A stretch of 64,000 nucleotides of DNA from Motacilla alba alba (Eukaryota; Chordata; Aves; Passeriformes; Motacillidae): assembly GCF_015832195.1 (NCBI RefSeq), contig NC_052020.1, positions 8,438,254-8,502,253 on the forward strand. Direction: 5' to 3'. Of this stretch, positions 1 to 29,566 are shown in pieces. Both the position numbers and the translations under genes were made by a program. Every line of letters starts with the position of its first letter. Positions within the stretch are counted from its first letter, which is position 1. The notes below the pieces were generated by a model. It saw only the letters and a list, made by a program, of their open reading frames with translations. It ran no database searches and had not been told where the DNA came from.

Positions 1-171
1 GGGGCAAAGCTGCTGTTTCAGTGGTATGTTTTGGGTTCAGGACAGACCTGAGCTCCCCTAGAGGCCGTGACTGAGCTGTGTTAGAGTGGGATGAGGCTCT
101 GGTTGTTCCTCCTGCTCCATGGCTTCCCTTCCTGGTCCGTAACTTCTCCCTTCCCGGTGTTCTCCCCTCAG

Positions 172-17111
<16,940 letters not shown>

Positions 17112-19030
17112 AGACCCTCCCCGGGGCAGACTGAGGAGAAGGAAAAGAGCCCATCCCGCCCCTCTCGGAGAGCCCCTCCTCCACCTCCCCCCCTTGCCCT
17201 GCGTGTCCTGCCGCTGCCTCCCAGCTGACTCGGCAGGCAGGGCCGTCGCTGGCCTCGCTCCGCTGTCCTTCCTCCTCCTCCTTCCCCGGGACTTCTGCCG
17301 AGGAAGATGTCCCGCCAGGCTGGCCAGTACCAGAGGAGGAACGGGCGCACGGCAGGGAGCCTCGGCCCGGAGGCTGGCCGCTCCCGAGGCGGGGGCTCTA
17401 ACAGAGGCCTCTGTGCAGAGAAATGGGGCACCCTCTCCCCCCAGCTTTTCCCCTCCTCCCCGTCGTCTCCTTGCCTTGAAACACTTGTCACTTCCCCGGT
17501 AGCACAAAGCCTGAGGGTCGAGGTCTCTCCGAGGAAGCGGGAGCAGAGCCAGAACACCCCGTCACCCTCTGTGCCGCCACCGGCTCGGCGCTTCCCTGCG
17601 CTCTTCCCCCCTTTTCCCTTTCCCTTCCCCTCGACTGGCTGCAGGGACTGCTATCCGTGCCCCTCCTCCTCCCGCACAGCCGGGCGGTTCTTCAAGCACC
17701 CGGGGCAGGAGCCCCGTGGCCGAGGTGTCCCAGGAGCAGGGGCTGGGGGATAACTCGTCTGTCCGAGGGGATGGAGCAGGGGAGAACCCACAGGTACACC
17801 AGAGCTCAGGGAGGACTCGGGAAGCATCAGCCAGGGGTGAGTGAGCACGGGGCGGGGACAGGAGCTGCCTCCTCTTCCTCCCCAGCTCCCGGCACCACGA
17901 AGCACTCTGGGGCCGGAGGGGCGAGGGCTGCTCCGCGGCCTGGGACCGAACTGGCATCGTCCTCTCCTTCCCCCCACCCCCTTTTCGCTGCCGATTTTCC
18001 TTTGCAATGAATGGTTGGTCCAAAGAACCTCTCTCTAGGGCAGCAGAGAGCTTTTTGCACTTTAAAAAAAAACAACAAAAAAAAAAGACAAAAAAACAAA
18101 ACAACAAAAAAAAAAGACAAGAAAAAAAAAAAAAAGAAAGGAAAAAAGGTTGGAATCTTCTTTTTCTGGGTCACTATTTTATTTCCCTCCCTGTCCTGCC
18201 TGTGCCTGGACGCTCCCCCTCTCTGTCCCCCCCGGTGTCAGCACCCTGCTCTCTCCCTGGCAGCGTACCGATAGCACAATCCGGGGTGTCCCCTCCGTGC
18301 CACCACCGGTCCCCAGCCCCGCAGGGGTCCCCGGGGGGCAGCCCGCACCCCCCCTGCTGCTTCAGAAGCAATAAAGGAGGAGAGGCGGCCCGCGGGGTCT
18401 GTCCCCGGCAGGGGGACACCAGGGGACAATCCCGCAGTGCCTGTGACAAGGGGCAGCGCGGCCGCAGCGGCGCCGGAGGGCTCGGAGCAGGAAACCCCCC
18501 CAGGCGAGAGGAGGAGCCTTCGGCCTCGGCCTCTCTCGGAGGTGGCTCCCGGGAAAGACATCGGAAGAATTAAAAGCTTTTCTTTTTCCTTTGGATTCCT
18601 TTTGAGTTTTGCAACGCGAAAGAAAATTTCCAGAGCTGGGGTTGAGAGGGGCGAGGTGCTCCCTCCTCCGCGGGGACAGCATCCCCTTCCCGCCGTGTCC
18701 CCGCCCTCCAGCCGCAGAGACTCCGGCGTGCCACCCTCCTCGCCACCCCGGCGTGGTGCAAATCCACGAGGACGAAAAAAAAGAGAATTATATATAATAA
18801 AAATCACTTAGTGATTTAAAACCAACCCAGCCTGCTCCCTAAAGACAACTCCTGCAAGCAAAGTCACTTGTTTAAGGGTTTGGTTGTGGTTTTGTTTCGT
18901 TTCGATCCCCCCTGCCCTCCCTCCCTCCTTCCCTCCCTTCCCCGGAGAAATATTGTAAATATCTATTTTTTTGTTGGCGATTTAGAGTCCATCTCTGATG
19001 TTTGTGCTTTAAAATTAAATGTAAGCATTA
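17112..19030 (+). other. KDM2A 3' UTR with several poly(A) signals
   Basis: From the stop codon to the last plausible signal. AATAAA occurs at 18370-18375 and 18796-18801, and ATTAAA at 19014-19019. An A-rich tract with A5-14 runs lies at 18061-18145. The true end cannot be fixed from sequence alone. Confidence 0.6.
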
Positions 19031-20160
19031 AGGGTAAAAGCAAACCAAGTCTTGCGCTCTCTCAGCTGGGGTTGGGGGTTCCTGGCCGGGGCAGAGGGCG
19101 GGCACCTACTTGGCAAGTGGGTTTGGTTTTCTTTATTTTTCCTTTCTTTTATTATTTTTTTTTAATTTGTATTTTGAGGGATTTTGCTTCCTGAGCCTTC
19201 TCCCATGCTGGATTTTTAGAGAGGCTCTTTGCTGATATCATATTAGCACCAGGCTGGGCGAGCTGTTGTGTGGGGAGGGAAAGCCCCAGCCTCCCACGGG
19301 ACACGTTTTGTTTCTTGGGGGTGGATTTTTGGAACTAAAAAAATGAAAAAAAAAAAAGAGCAACTACAATCCCTGAGTGTGAGCTCTGCCCTTTGTGAAG
19401 GAAGTGGAGGGGACGGGCCAGGGCTGGGACCTCCTGTGTCCCCCCTGTCCCCAGCACTGTGGCTCTCAGCTGCTCGAGAAGAAACTGGAGCATCGGCGGT
19501 GGTGGCAGCTGTCCCGGTGTCCCCAGTGTCTCCTGGCGGGTGGTGGCAGCTGTCCCGGTGTCTCATCACCTCCTGCCAGGGCCACAGGTACTCCAGAGAC
19601 CTGTGTGGCTCTTGCTCCACATCCCTTGGGAAACCTGTCCTTTCCCAGTGGATTCCTGGGCCACCAGGGTGACATTTAGTGTCCCCCACCCTGCAGGGAC
19701 GTCACGGCCCAGGTCCCTGCCGCGGCTGGGCTGTGACATTTGCATGGTGAGGCACACGGCAGGTGACATCATCCTCCACAGGTGGCTGAGGCCACTGTCA
19801 CTCTCCCTGTGCCCTGGTCCCCAAGTGCCACCACATGCCTCCCCTGGTGGTGCACCAGAGCCAAGGGAATCTCAGTGCCCCGACCGCCTGCCTGTCCCCT
19901 CCAGGTGTCCCCTCCAGGTGTCCCCTCGTGGCCCTGGGGACAGGGACCCTGCACACGGCGTCACACCCCCTGCCACGCACGGCACATGTGGTCACACACA
20001 CATGTGGTGTGCAATGACACACACGACACCACGCACACACAGAGCCACTGTCACACACACCCGTGGCGTCTCCCACACAGTGTCACACACACACCGGCAC
20101 GCACAGAGACACCCATGGTGGCACACCCCCATGCTGGCACGCACACCTGGTGGCACACGG
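19031..20160. other. Intergenic DNA between KDM2A and GRK2
   Basis: It contains T-rich and A-rich tracts near 19130-19170 and 19335-19360, then GC-rich sequence with loose TGTCCC-type repeats. I find no coding signal here. Confidence 0.5.
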
Positions 20161-20164
20161 GCAT

Positions 20165-21095
20165 TCAGTGCCACGCATCCTGTGTCACACACCCAGTGTC
20201 ACACACACCCAGTGCCACACACCCAGTGTCACACACACACACCCAGTATCACACACCCAGTGTCACACACACACCCAGTATCACACACCCAGTGTCACAC
20301 GCATACACCCAGTGTCACACACACACACACCCAGTGTCACACGCATACACCCAGTGTCACACACCCAGTGTCACACACATACACCCCGTGTCACACACCC
20401 AGTGTCACACGCATACACCCAGTGTCACACGCATACACCCCGTGTCACACACCCAGTGTCACACACTTACACCCAGTATCACACACCCGGTGTCACACAC
20501 TCACACCCAGTGTCACATACCCAGTGTCACACATACACCCAGTATCACACATCCAGTGTCACACACCCAGTGTCACACATACACCCAGTATCACACACCC
20601 AGTGTCACACGCATACACCCAGTGTCACACACACACACACCCAGTGTCACACGCATACACCCAGTGTCACACACCCAGTGTCACACACATACACCCCGTG
20701 TCACACACCCAGTGTCACACGCATACACCCAGTGTCACACGCATACACCCCGTGTCACACACCCAGTGTCACACACTTACACCCAGTATCACACACCCGG
20801 TGTCACACACTCACACCCAGTGTCACATACCCAGTGTCACACATACACCCAGTATCACACATCCAGTGTCACACACCCAGTGTCACACATACACCCAGTA
20901 TCACACACCCAGTGTCACACACACACCCAGTGTCACACACACACCCAGTGTCACACACACACCCAGTGTCACACACCCAGTGTCACACACATACACCCAG
21001 TGTCACACACAGTGTCACACACACACCCAGTATCACACATACACCGTGTCACACACATACACCCAGTGTCACACACACCCAGTGTCACCCACACC
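20165..21095. repeat. CCCAGTGTCACACA minisatellite with a 310-bp tandem duplication
   Basis: About 930 bp made of variants of a roughly 14-bp unit (CCCAGTGTCACACA, with CCCAGTATC, CCCCGTGTC and GCATACA variants). A larger block is duplicated in tandem: about 20291-20600 matches 20601-20910 with a 310-bp offset, with no difference noticed by eye. All three forward frames stay open through it, giving spurious His/Thr-rich open frames. It abuts the GRK2 promoter. Confidence 0.95.
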
Positions 21096-21099
21096 GCCG

Positions 21100-21412
21100 G
21101 TGCCACAGCCGGTGTCGCGGCCCCTCCCGGGCGGGCGTGGCGGCGGCGCTGTCCCCGCCCGGCCGCGCTGTCCCCGCCCCGCCCCGGTGCGGCCGCGCCC
21201 CGTTCCGCGCTCCGCTCCCGCCGCTCCGGGCGCTGCCGCCGCCCGCGTCCCGGGGCCGCCGAGCCCCTCCCGGCCGCTCCCCGCTCCTCCGCCCGGCTCC
21301 TCTCCGGCCCCGTTCCGCTTCCGGGCGCGGTTCCGGTTCCGGGGCCGGCGGGTCGGGTCGGGTCGGGCCGGGGCCGGTGCGGTGCCGGCGGCGGGGCCGG
21401 CGGCGCGGCACG
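21100..21412 (+). promoter_or_regulatory. GRK2 CpG-island promoter and 5' UTR
   Basis: Extremely CpG-rich sequence with repeated GC boxes (CCCGCCCC) right before the GRK2 ATG. I see no TATA box. It fits a housekeeping-type promoter. The CpG island continues over exon 1. Confidence 0.75.
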
Positions 21413-24400
21413 ATGGCGGACCTGGAGGCGGTGCTGGCGGACGTGAGTTACCTGATGGCCATGGAGAAGAGCCGCGCCGCGCCCGCCGCCCGCGCCAGCA
21501 AGAGGATCGTCCTGCCCGAGCCCAGGTGAGGCCCCGCCGCTTGTCCGTCCGTCCGTCCGTCCGTCCGTCCGCCCCCGGCTCCGCCACCCCCGGTCCCTCG
21601 GTCACCCCTTCCCGGTACCGCTCGCACGCGCCCGCGGGTCACGAACACCTCCCGCACACGTGTGTGCCGGTCACACCTGGCCTGACACACGGACATGGAC
21701 ACACAGGGATATGGACACACGGACATGGACACACACGGATATGGACACACGGACATGGACACACACGGACGTGGACACACGGACATGGACACACAGGGAT
21801 GTGGACACACAGGGATGTGGACATACGGACATGGACACACACGGATATGGACACACAAGTGTCACGCCTGTTGCACAGACAGACACACGGACATGGACGC
21901 ACACACGCTTCCTGCCTGCCACAGGGACCCACAAACACAGACACACGGACATGGACGCACACACACACATCCTGCTGTCCCACCCAGCTGCGTGTCCCTT
22001 CTGTGGCCGCCGTGTCACACCCATGTGCACACATGCACACACCTGTACCCAGGTGTGCAGAGGGTCACGGTCCCCTGTCCCCCTGCCAGACCCCGGTGCC
22101 CTCCTGTGCCTTCACTGCCACGGACCTGTGAGGCTTTTTTAGGGGTGGCACTCGTCCCCACCCTCCTCTGGGCCCCACGCTGTGATCCTGGCACCCACAA
22201 CGTGCCCCACTCGGGTGGGGACACGCAGGATGGTAGGACATGCATGCCACCAGGGCTTGGGGACACGGGAGGAGCAGGAGAGGAGGGGTGGGGAGCAGGG
22301 GTCTGGCAGGGGGCACGGCTGAGCCCCTCCGGCGTGTCCCCAGCATCCGCAGCGTCATGCAGAAGTACCTGGAGGACCGGGGAGAGGTGACGTTTGACAA
22401 GATCTTCACGCAGAAGATCGGTGAGCTGGGGACACGGGGGCTGCGGGGGACACGAGGGGACAGCTGGGCCAGCGGCCACAAGCGCAGGGACGAGCGTGGG
22501 TGGGCTGGGGGCTGCGCTGGTGGCCACCGTGACAGCGAGAGCGGCCACGGGAATGGCAAGGGGGTCGCGGGGCCAGGCTGGGCAGGGGTGCCGGGGGGCT
22601 GCGCCACGTTCCCCACCCTGTGTCCCCTGTCCTGTCACTTCCCCCCACGCCAGCGCAAACCGTCCGGGGCAGGAAGCGCCTCTCACTTCCTTCTGCTGCT
22701 CCGGCGGTTTCCGGGCACGTCCGCCCTGCTCCGTGTGCCCGCCCGTGCCCCTGCCCCCACTGTGCCCCACAGCAGCCCCCACTGCCCCACTGCCCCGGGG
22801 TGCTGCTCCCCACGCCAGCTGTGTCCTTGTCACCCTGTCACCCTGCCAAGCCCTCACCAGTCCCTGCTTGTCACTTCCTCAAGCCTGGCACTGGGGTGGC
22901 AGCAGGGCTGGGCAGGCCCAGGGGATGTCCCTGTGTCCCTTGGCCCGGGCCGGGGGGCTGTCACCTCTCACGCTGTGACTCTGTCCCTGCAGGCTACCTG
23001 CTTTTCCGGGATTTCGCCTTCAACCAGGCCGAGGAGGCCAAGCCCCTGATGGAATTTTACGAGGAGGTGAGACACGGGGACCCAGGGGACAGCCCCCTGC
23101 GTGCACCAGGCGTGGGCTTGGTCCCTCCAGGGCTCTTGGACGTGGTTCCAAGAGCACCACCCTAGGTGACGGTGCCCAGGGAGCTGGGAGACACTGTCCG
23201 AGGGGATGGGATAACCCCTCCCATGGGACGTGGCACCCAGAGGGGCCACAATTCCCGGCGTTCCGCGTGCCCCCGTGCCACTGGAGCTGTGCCCTCTCCA
23301 GATCAAGAAGTACGAGAAGCTGGACTCGGAGGAGGAGCGAGCCGCCCGCAGCCGCCACATCTTCGACCATTACATCATGAAGGAGCTGCTGGCCTGCTCC
23401 CACGTGAGTGCCCTGAACACAGGCTCCATCCTGGGAGCCACGTCCCAGCCCTGTGGATGGGGGCTCCTCTGTGGCTTCCTGCCTCGTGCAGCCCTGCCTG
23501 GCCGCTGTCCCTACTGCCCGAGGTGACACGGTCCTGTCCCCCTCACAGCCCTTCTCCAAGAGCGCCACGGAGCACGTCCAGAGCCGCCTGAGCAAGAAGC
23601 AGGTGCCCCCAGACCTCTTCCAGGTGGGCATCACCGGGGACAGGGAAGGGGCCCTTGCCACCTGTAACACTCAGAGGGTTAATCCTTAGAGGGGGCTGGG
23701 GGTGACAGGAGTCCCTGAAAGAGGGAGGGGGGTGTCCTGGGAGGAATGGGGACCCCGAGCCATGGTGAGATGGTCCCCAGAATGTTGGGAGTGAGGGGGA
23801 GTCCCCATGGGGTGATGGGAGACTGGGGGCTGGAGAGAGCAGGGCATCCTCAGAGAGAGATGATTGGGACCCTGGATGTCACCCTCGGGGTCCCCAGGGC
23901 TGGTGATGCTGGGGTTCCCAGAGACTGAGGTGGCAGAAGCATCCCCAGGGGCCTGGCAGTGGCAGTGGGGGGATGTGAAATCCCGGGGGTGGAGGAGACC
24001 CCACGTAATGATGGGATCGGGGTGACCTGGGTGGCCCTGGGGACCCAGCACTGAGCCCTGTGTCCTCCCCAGCCCTACATTGAGGAGATCTGCCAGAACC
24101 TGCGCGGGGGCATCTTCCAGAAATTCATTGAGAGGTGAGTTGGGAGGAAATTCCCGTACAGATTGGGGTGTCCCATCCCACTGTGTCGCAGCCCAGAGAG
24201 GGACCAGGGGTCCCCACACTGGGGACTCGGGGGTCTCTTCCTTTCCCAAGTGTCCTGGGGGGTGCTCCCTGTCTCCAGACAAATCCAGGGAGCCTTTGAG
24301 GGCCATGTTTCTCCAGGATCTCCACTCTTGCCCTCTCTGCTCTTCCTTGCAGTGACAAGTTCACGCGGTTCTGCCAGTGGAAGAACGTGGAGCTGAACAT

Positions 24401-27400
24401 CCATGTGAGCAGGACCCCCTGCCCCTCGCCTCCCAGGGAGGGGGATGTGCTTCCAGGGAGCCTCTGTGTCCCTCACCTGGGCGAACTGGGGCGGGGCTCG
24501 GTGTCCAGGCTCATCCCGGTCTCCTCCTCAGCTCACCATGAACGACTTCAGCGTTCACCGCATCATCGGCCGCGGCGGCTTCGGCGAGGTCTACGGCTGC
24601 CGGAAAGCGGACACGGGCAAAATGTAACGGCAGCGCCCCGGCACCGAGGGGCCCACCTGGGGTTTTGGGGTGCTGGGGGGTCCCAGTGGCGTGGCTGTGG
24701 TGGGGAGGGGGCTGTGGGAGTATTGTCATGGCTGCGGGTGGCCGGGGCTGGCGGGGATGTTGTGGTGGGAGGGAGCTGGGTGCTGGCCCTGCTGTGGGGA
24801 CGCGGTGGCTGCAGGGAGTCCGTGTCCCCCCCCAGGTACGCCATGAAGTGCTTGGACAAGAAACGCATCAAGATGAAGCAGGGTGAGACGCTGGCCCTCA
24901 ACGAGCGCATCATGTTGTCCCTCGTCAGCACTGGGGTGAGGGGACACGGGTGCTGGGCTGGGGACAGGCTGGCAGGGGACAGGGACAGGGAGGGTGACCC
25001 TGTGTCTCCCGCCAGGACTGCCCGTTCATCGTGTGCATGTCCTACGCCTTCCACACGCCTGACAAGCTCAGCTTCATCCTCGACCTCATGAACGGTGAGA
25101 CCTCAGCCCTGGGCCACTCCCGGGGCACAGAGCCCCGTGCCACACCTGCTCCGGGTGACAGCCTGTCCCTGTCCCCACAGGGGGGGACCTGCACTATCAC
25201 CTGTCCCAGCACGGCGTTTTCTCGGAGGCGGAGATGAGGTTCTACGCGGCCGAGATCATCCTGGGCCTGGAGCACATGCACAGCCGCTTTGTGGTCTACC
25301 GTGACCTCAAGGTGACCGTCCCCACTCGCAGGACGTCCCCAGGCCTTTAGAAACCCCTGCACCGCCCCGAGGGCACCCTCAGGTGTCACAACCCCTGCGA
25401 GGGCCCTCTGAATGCCGTGGGAGTGCCCGGAGGGCACCCTCAGCTCTAATGGACACCCCAACAGCAAAATCCATGGGTGCCTTGAGACTTCGGGGACACT
25501 CAGACACCCCCAAACCCCACAGAGCCCTCCCAGGCTCACCACCCCGTACCCACGGGCCACCCCGGGGCTCAGGGTGTCCCCTGGTGTCTCCGCAGCCGGC
25601 AAACATCCTCCTGGACGAGTTCGGCCACGTCCGCATCTCCGACCTGGGCCTGGCCTGCGACTTCTCCAAGAAGAAGCCCCACGCCAGCGTGTGAGTGTGC
25701 CCACACCCCTGCCCACCCTGCCCCCCCGCCCGGGGCGGCCCCTGACCCCCCTGTGCCCCCTCCCCAGGGGCACCCACGGGTACATGGCGCCGGAGGTGCT
25801 GCAGAAGGGGGTGGCCTACGACAGCAGCGCCGACTGGTTCTCGCTGGGCTGCATGCTCTTCAAGCTGCTCCGGGGGTGAGTGTGGGCTCCGCCGGGCACG
25901 GCTGGGCACGGCTGGGCACAGCTGGGCACCGCTGAGCCCCCTCTCCCTCCACGCCGCAGGCACAGCCCGTTCCGGCAGCACAAGACGAAGGACAAGCACG
26001 AGATTGACCGGATGACCCTCACCATGGTGGGTGGGGGCACTGAGGGGGCTCTGGGCGGCACACAGGGGGTCAGGGACAGCTGGTCCTTGCCCGGAGCGCG
26101 TGTTTGTGCCCAGCTGTGTGTGTCACCGTGCGTCCCTGTCCCCGCTCAGCGGTGATCTCACGGAATCTCCCACAGGCCGTGGAGCTGCCGGACTCCTTCT
26201 CCCCGGAGCTGCGCTCCCTGCTCGAGGGGCTGCTGCAGCGGGATGTCAACCGGCGCCTGGGCTGCATGGGGCGAGGGTGAGTGTCCCCGAGGCCCGCAGG
26301 GGCTGGGACGAGGTGTGCTGGCACAGTCCCCCTGCGGCCACGCTCACCCGCCCTCCTCCTTCCGCAGGGCGCAGGAGGTGAAGGAGGAGCCCTTCTTCAA
26401 GGGCCTGGACTGGCAGATGGTGTTCCTGCAGAAGGTGAGGGGTGTCTGCCCACGGCTGGGGACAGGGACGAGGACGCAGATGTGGGCGGCCACCCCTGTG
26501 ACCCCCGCTGCTGCCCACAGTACCCGCCGCCCCTCGTCCCGCCCCGCGGCGAGGTGAACGCGGCCGACGCCTTCGACATCGGCTCCTTCGACGAGGAGGA
26601 CACCAAGGGCATCAAGGTACCGGGCACAGGGGGCGAGCGTGGGGGCGTGGGGTGGCCCGCAGCCCCTCACCCCGGCATCCCACCCTGCCCAGCTGCTGGA
26701 GAGCGACCAGGAGCTGTACCGCAACTTCCCGCTCACCATCTCGGAGCGCTGGCAGCAGGAGGTCACCGAGACCGTCTTCGACGCCGTCAACGCCGACACC
26801 GACAAGCTGGAGGCCCGCAAGAAGGCCAAGAACAAGCAGCTGGGCCACGAGGAGGGTGAGTGGGGCCGGGGACCCCCACCCTGAACCACCCCCGGCCGCA
26901 TCCCGGGTGCTGATCCCGCCTGCCTGTGATCCCAGAGTACGCCATGGGCAAGGACTGCATCATGCACGGCTACATGGCCAAGCTGGGCAACCCCTTCCTG
27001 ACGCAGTGGCAGCGCCGCTACTTCTACCTCTTCCCCAACCGCCTGGAGTGGCGCGGGGAGGGCGAGTCGCCGGTAAGGAGGGCACGGCGCCCGGGGGTGA
27101 GGGCTGGGGGACCCCGGGGAGGGCACGGGGACCGGGCTGAGCCTGTCCCCCCAGCAGTCCCTGCTCACCATGGAGGAGATCGACTCGGTGGAGGAGACGC
27201 AGGTGAAGGAGCGCAAGTGCATCCTGCTCCGCATCCGCGGGGGCAAGCAGTTCGTGCTGCAGTGCGACGTGAGTGTCCCCAGCCTGCCCCACCGGCTGCT
27301 GGCCACCTCCTGCTGCCTGCTAGCCTGTCCCCCCTGCTGGCTACTAGCCGCCTCTTGCTGGCCACTTGCGTGTTTAGTCCTTCGAGCCGTGCCAGGGCAT

Positions 27401-27661
27401 CAATACTGAAAACCTGGGGCAGCCCTGGCACCCTGGGGGCACTCAAGCACGCTGTGCCCTGCCCTGTCCCCGCTCCTGACCCAGTTTCCTGCCCCGCAGA
27501 GCGACCCCGAGCTGGTGCAGTGGCGGAAGGAGCTGCGGGACGCGCAGCGCCAGGCGCAGCAGCTGCTGCAGCGGGTGCCCCGCATGCAGAACAAGCCGCG
27601 CTCGCCCGTGGTGGAGCTCAGCAAAGTGCCCTTCATCCAGCGCTCCCCCAACGGGCTCTGA
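21413..27661 (+). CDS. GRK2: GRK2, G protein-coupled receptor kinase 2 (beta-adrenergic receptor kinase 1)
   Basis: Cytosolic AGC kinase that moves to membranes through Gbeta-gamma and PIP2 and phosphorylates active GPCRs. 21 exons: 21413-21525, 22344-22420, 22993-23066, 23302-23403, 23549-23623, 24073-24134, 24353-24404, 24532-24623, 24836-24935, 25016-25094, 25181-25311, 25596-25690, 25768-25875, 25960-26026, 26176-26276, 26368-26434, 26521-26616, 26693-26855, 26936-27072, 27155-27268, 27500-27661. The sum is 688 aa against 689 in human. Order: N-terminal helix [21 protein letters not shown]-homology domain, kinase domain (glycine loop [10 protein letters not shown], catalytic Lys at 24846-24848, [22 protein letters not shown]), AGC tail, then the PH domain in 26936-27268. 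The exon ending at 24623 uses a weak GTAACG donor. Nearly identical to the mammalian protein; no break seen. Confidence 0.98.
21542..21571. repeat. (GTCC)n microsatellite in GRK2 intron 1
   Basis: About seven tandem copies of GTCC directly after the first GRK2 donor site. Confidence 0.9.
21680..21975. repeat. Minisatellite in GRK2 intron 1
   Basis: Tandem variants of a roughly 15-17-bp unit, ACGGACATGGACACAC, with GGGATATGG and GTGG variants, degrading toward 21975. Purely intronic. It creates open frames on both strands that are not genes. Confidence 0.9.
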
Positions 27662-28390
27662 CCCCTCCCCGCGCCCCCTTCCCCCTTCCCACCCCACCTC
27701 TAATTTATTGGGTTGGGTTCCTGCGTGTTCCCCTGCTCTCCGGGTGGGGACGCGCCCGGTGCCGGTGTCACCCGGGGGCGCGGCTGCGGTGACGCCGGGC
27801 ACGCGGCCTGGCACCTTCTCCCCGGTGTGCCCCCCCGGTCCTCCAGGAACTCTCCGGCTCAGATGAAGGCAGCCCCCGTCCCTCCCGCCCGCTCCCCAGT
27901 GCCGTGTGTGTGCCAAAGGGTCCGGCGGCGTCCCCAGCCGCCATGTCCCCCCCTCCCCGTGTGGCCGTGCCCGTCCCGTGGGTGACACCCCCTCGCGTGC
28001 GTGTGTGGCTGTGTGCGAGTGTGTGTCCAGGGGGACCCCCTGTAAATACTGTGCCACGGGTCCCCTGCGCCCCCCGCTCTGCCGCTGCCCCTCCTGCCCC
28101 TCCCCAGGGCACCCCCACCCCCTGCCCTCCCTCCTGAAGAGAAGGGAGCGGGTGGGACCCCCTTAAATCAGCCACGGGTGGGCATAGGGGTGCCCCCTGC
28201 CCCCCCAGTCCCCGGCAGCATCTGTAAATATTAGTCTCTGGTCGCTCTGCTCCTGGGGCTGGGGGGGGCACCGGGCAGGGGGGTCACGGGGCAGGGCCGG
28301 GGCAGAGGGTGAGTGAGGTTTTCATGAGCAGAGATGTGAGAATGCCAAAAAAAAAGAAGAGTTTTTATAATAAAAAGATCGAAAAACACC
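27662..28390 (+). other. GRK2 3' UTR with AATAAA at 28369-28374
   Basis: Follows the TGA at 27659-27661. GC-rich with short TAAATA islands, ending in a GTTTTTATAATAAAAAG context that supplies a canonical poly(A) signal. Confidence 0.8.
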
Positions 28391-29080
28391 ATCCGGCTCC
28401 ACCTCACTGCGGGGAGGGGGGGAGAGACGGCTCCATGCCCGCCGAGGGTGGCATGGAGTCCTCATCACCTCCTGTGGGGTGGGAGATTCCTGTATTCCTG
28501 ATTCCTGTCCCCCTATGGACATACCAGCACTTCGGGGACATGCCGGAGCATCCCCAGGCCCCACAGGATGGGGGTCCCGAGCCAGCGTGGGCTGCTGGGG
28601 GTTGTGTCCCCCGTTGCTGCTCTGTCCCCAGGGATGATCTTGGCTGTCGCTTGTCACCAGGCAGTGCAGGTGCCACCCCTCCTGCCCACACCCTGCCTGC
28701 GGGCAGCGCGTCAGGGCACGGCACAGCTGGGCTGGTGCTCCGGCATTCCTGGGGAGCGGCACGGCCGGGATGGGATGGGATGGGACGGGACGGGACGGGA
28801 CGGGACGGGACGGGACGGGACGGGATGGGATGGGATGGGACGGGATGGGATGGGATAAACCCAGGACTGGATGCACGACGGTCCTGAGCACCAGGTACCC
28901 ACTGATGTTACGATGTGAAAGGGGTCAGGGAGCCCCGGGGCCCCTCAGGGTGCCCAGCAGGAGATGCCGGGCACCGGCAGCCCCCGGTACCGGGGGTCGG
29001 CTGGGGGCCAGTGGGTCCCTGGTTTCAACCCCGACGGGAGAGTGTGAGAGGGTGCGGTCCCAGGCCGTGTCCGGTGCCGG
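28391..29080. other. Intergenic DNA between GRK2 and ANKRD13D, with a GGGAC/GGGAT pentamer array
   Basis: About 690 bp without a recognisable gene. A tandem pentanucleotide array (GGGAT then GGGAC repeats, on one strand) occupies about 28768-28857. The rest shows nothing I can assign. Confidence 0.7.
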
Positions 29081-29566
29081 TTCCAGTCGCATTCCCGGTG
29101 CTGCCGCTGCAGTGGCGGTGCCCACAATCACGGTTCCCGGCGCTGATGCCGTTCCCAGCGCCCGCTCCCACTCCCGGTGCCGATAACATTTCCGGCGCCC
29201 CACTCCCGACACCTCGTTCCCTTTCCTGCTGCCCGTTCCCGTGCCCAGTGCCAACGCCATTCCCGTGCCCGGTGCCTGTTCCCCTTCCCGCAGCCCCCTT
29301 CCCGCTCCCTTTGCCGGTGCCTGCTCCCGGCGCCAACGCCCCTTCCCTTTTCCCCCTCTGCCGGTGCCCGCTCCCGGCGGCGGTGCCGTCCCCTTTTCCC
29401 GCTCCCGTCCGCCGCTCCGGTGCCGTCGCCTGCCGCCGGTGCCCGGTGCGGCCCCGCCCCGCGCCGCCGCGCTGCGCCGCCGCCGCCCCCGCGCAGCCAT
29501 TGCGGGCAGGCCCCGCGCTGCGGCCCGCTCCGTCCGCCCCGGCGGCCCCGGGGACATGGTGCCGGG
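29081..29566 (+). promoter_or_regulatory. ANKRD13D CpG-island promoter and 5' UTR
   Basis: CpG density rises steadily toward the first exon, with many short CCCGGTGCC-type direct repeats. An upstream ATG at 29556 lies 11 nt before the chosen start, out of frame, in a strong context (G at -3 and +4). Confidence 0.65.

Noticed and set aside
20165..21095. CRISPR-like array
   Set aside because: Units are contiguous with no unique spacers, and the window is vertebrate.
19459..22131. 890-residue open frame, plus two other long frames over the same region
   Set aside because: They run through the CCCAGTGTCACACA satellite, the GRK2 promoter and GRK2 intron 1; His/Thr repeats only, no gene structure.
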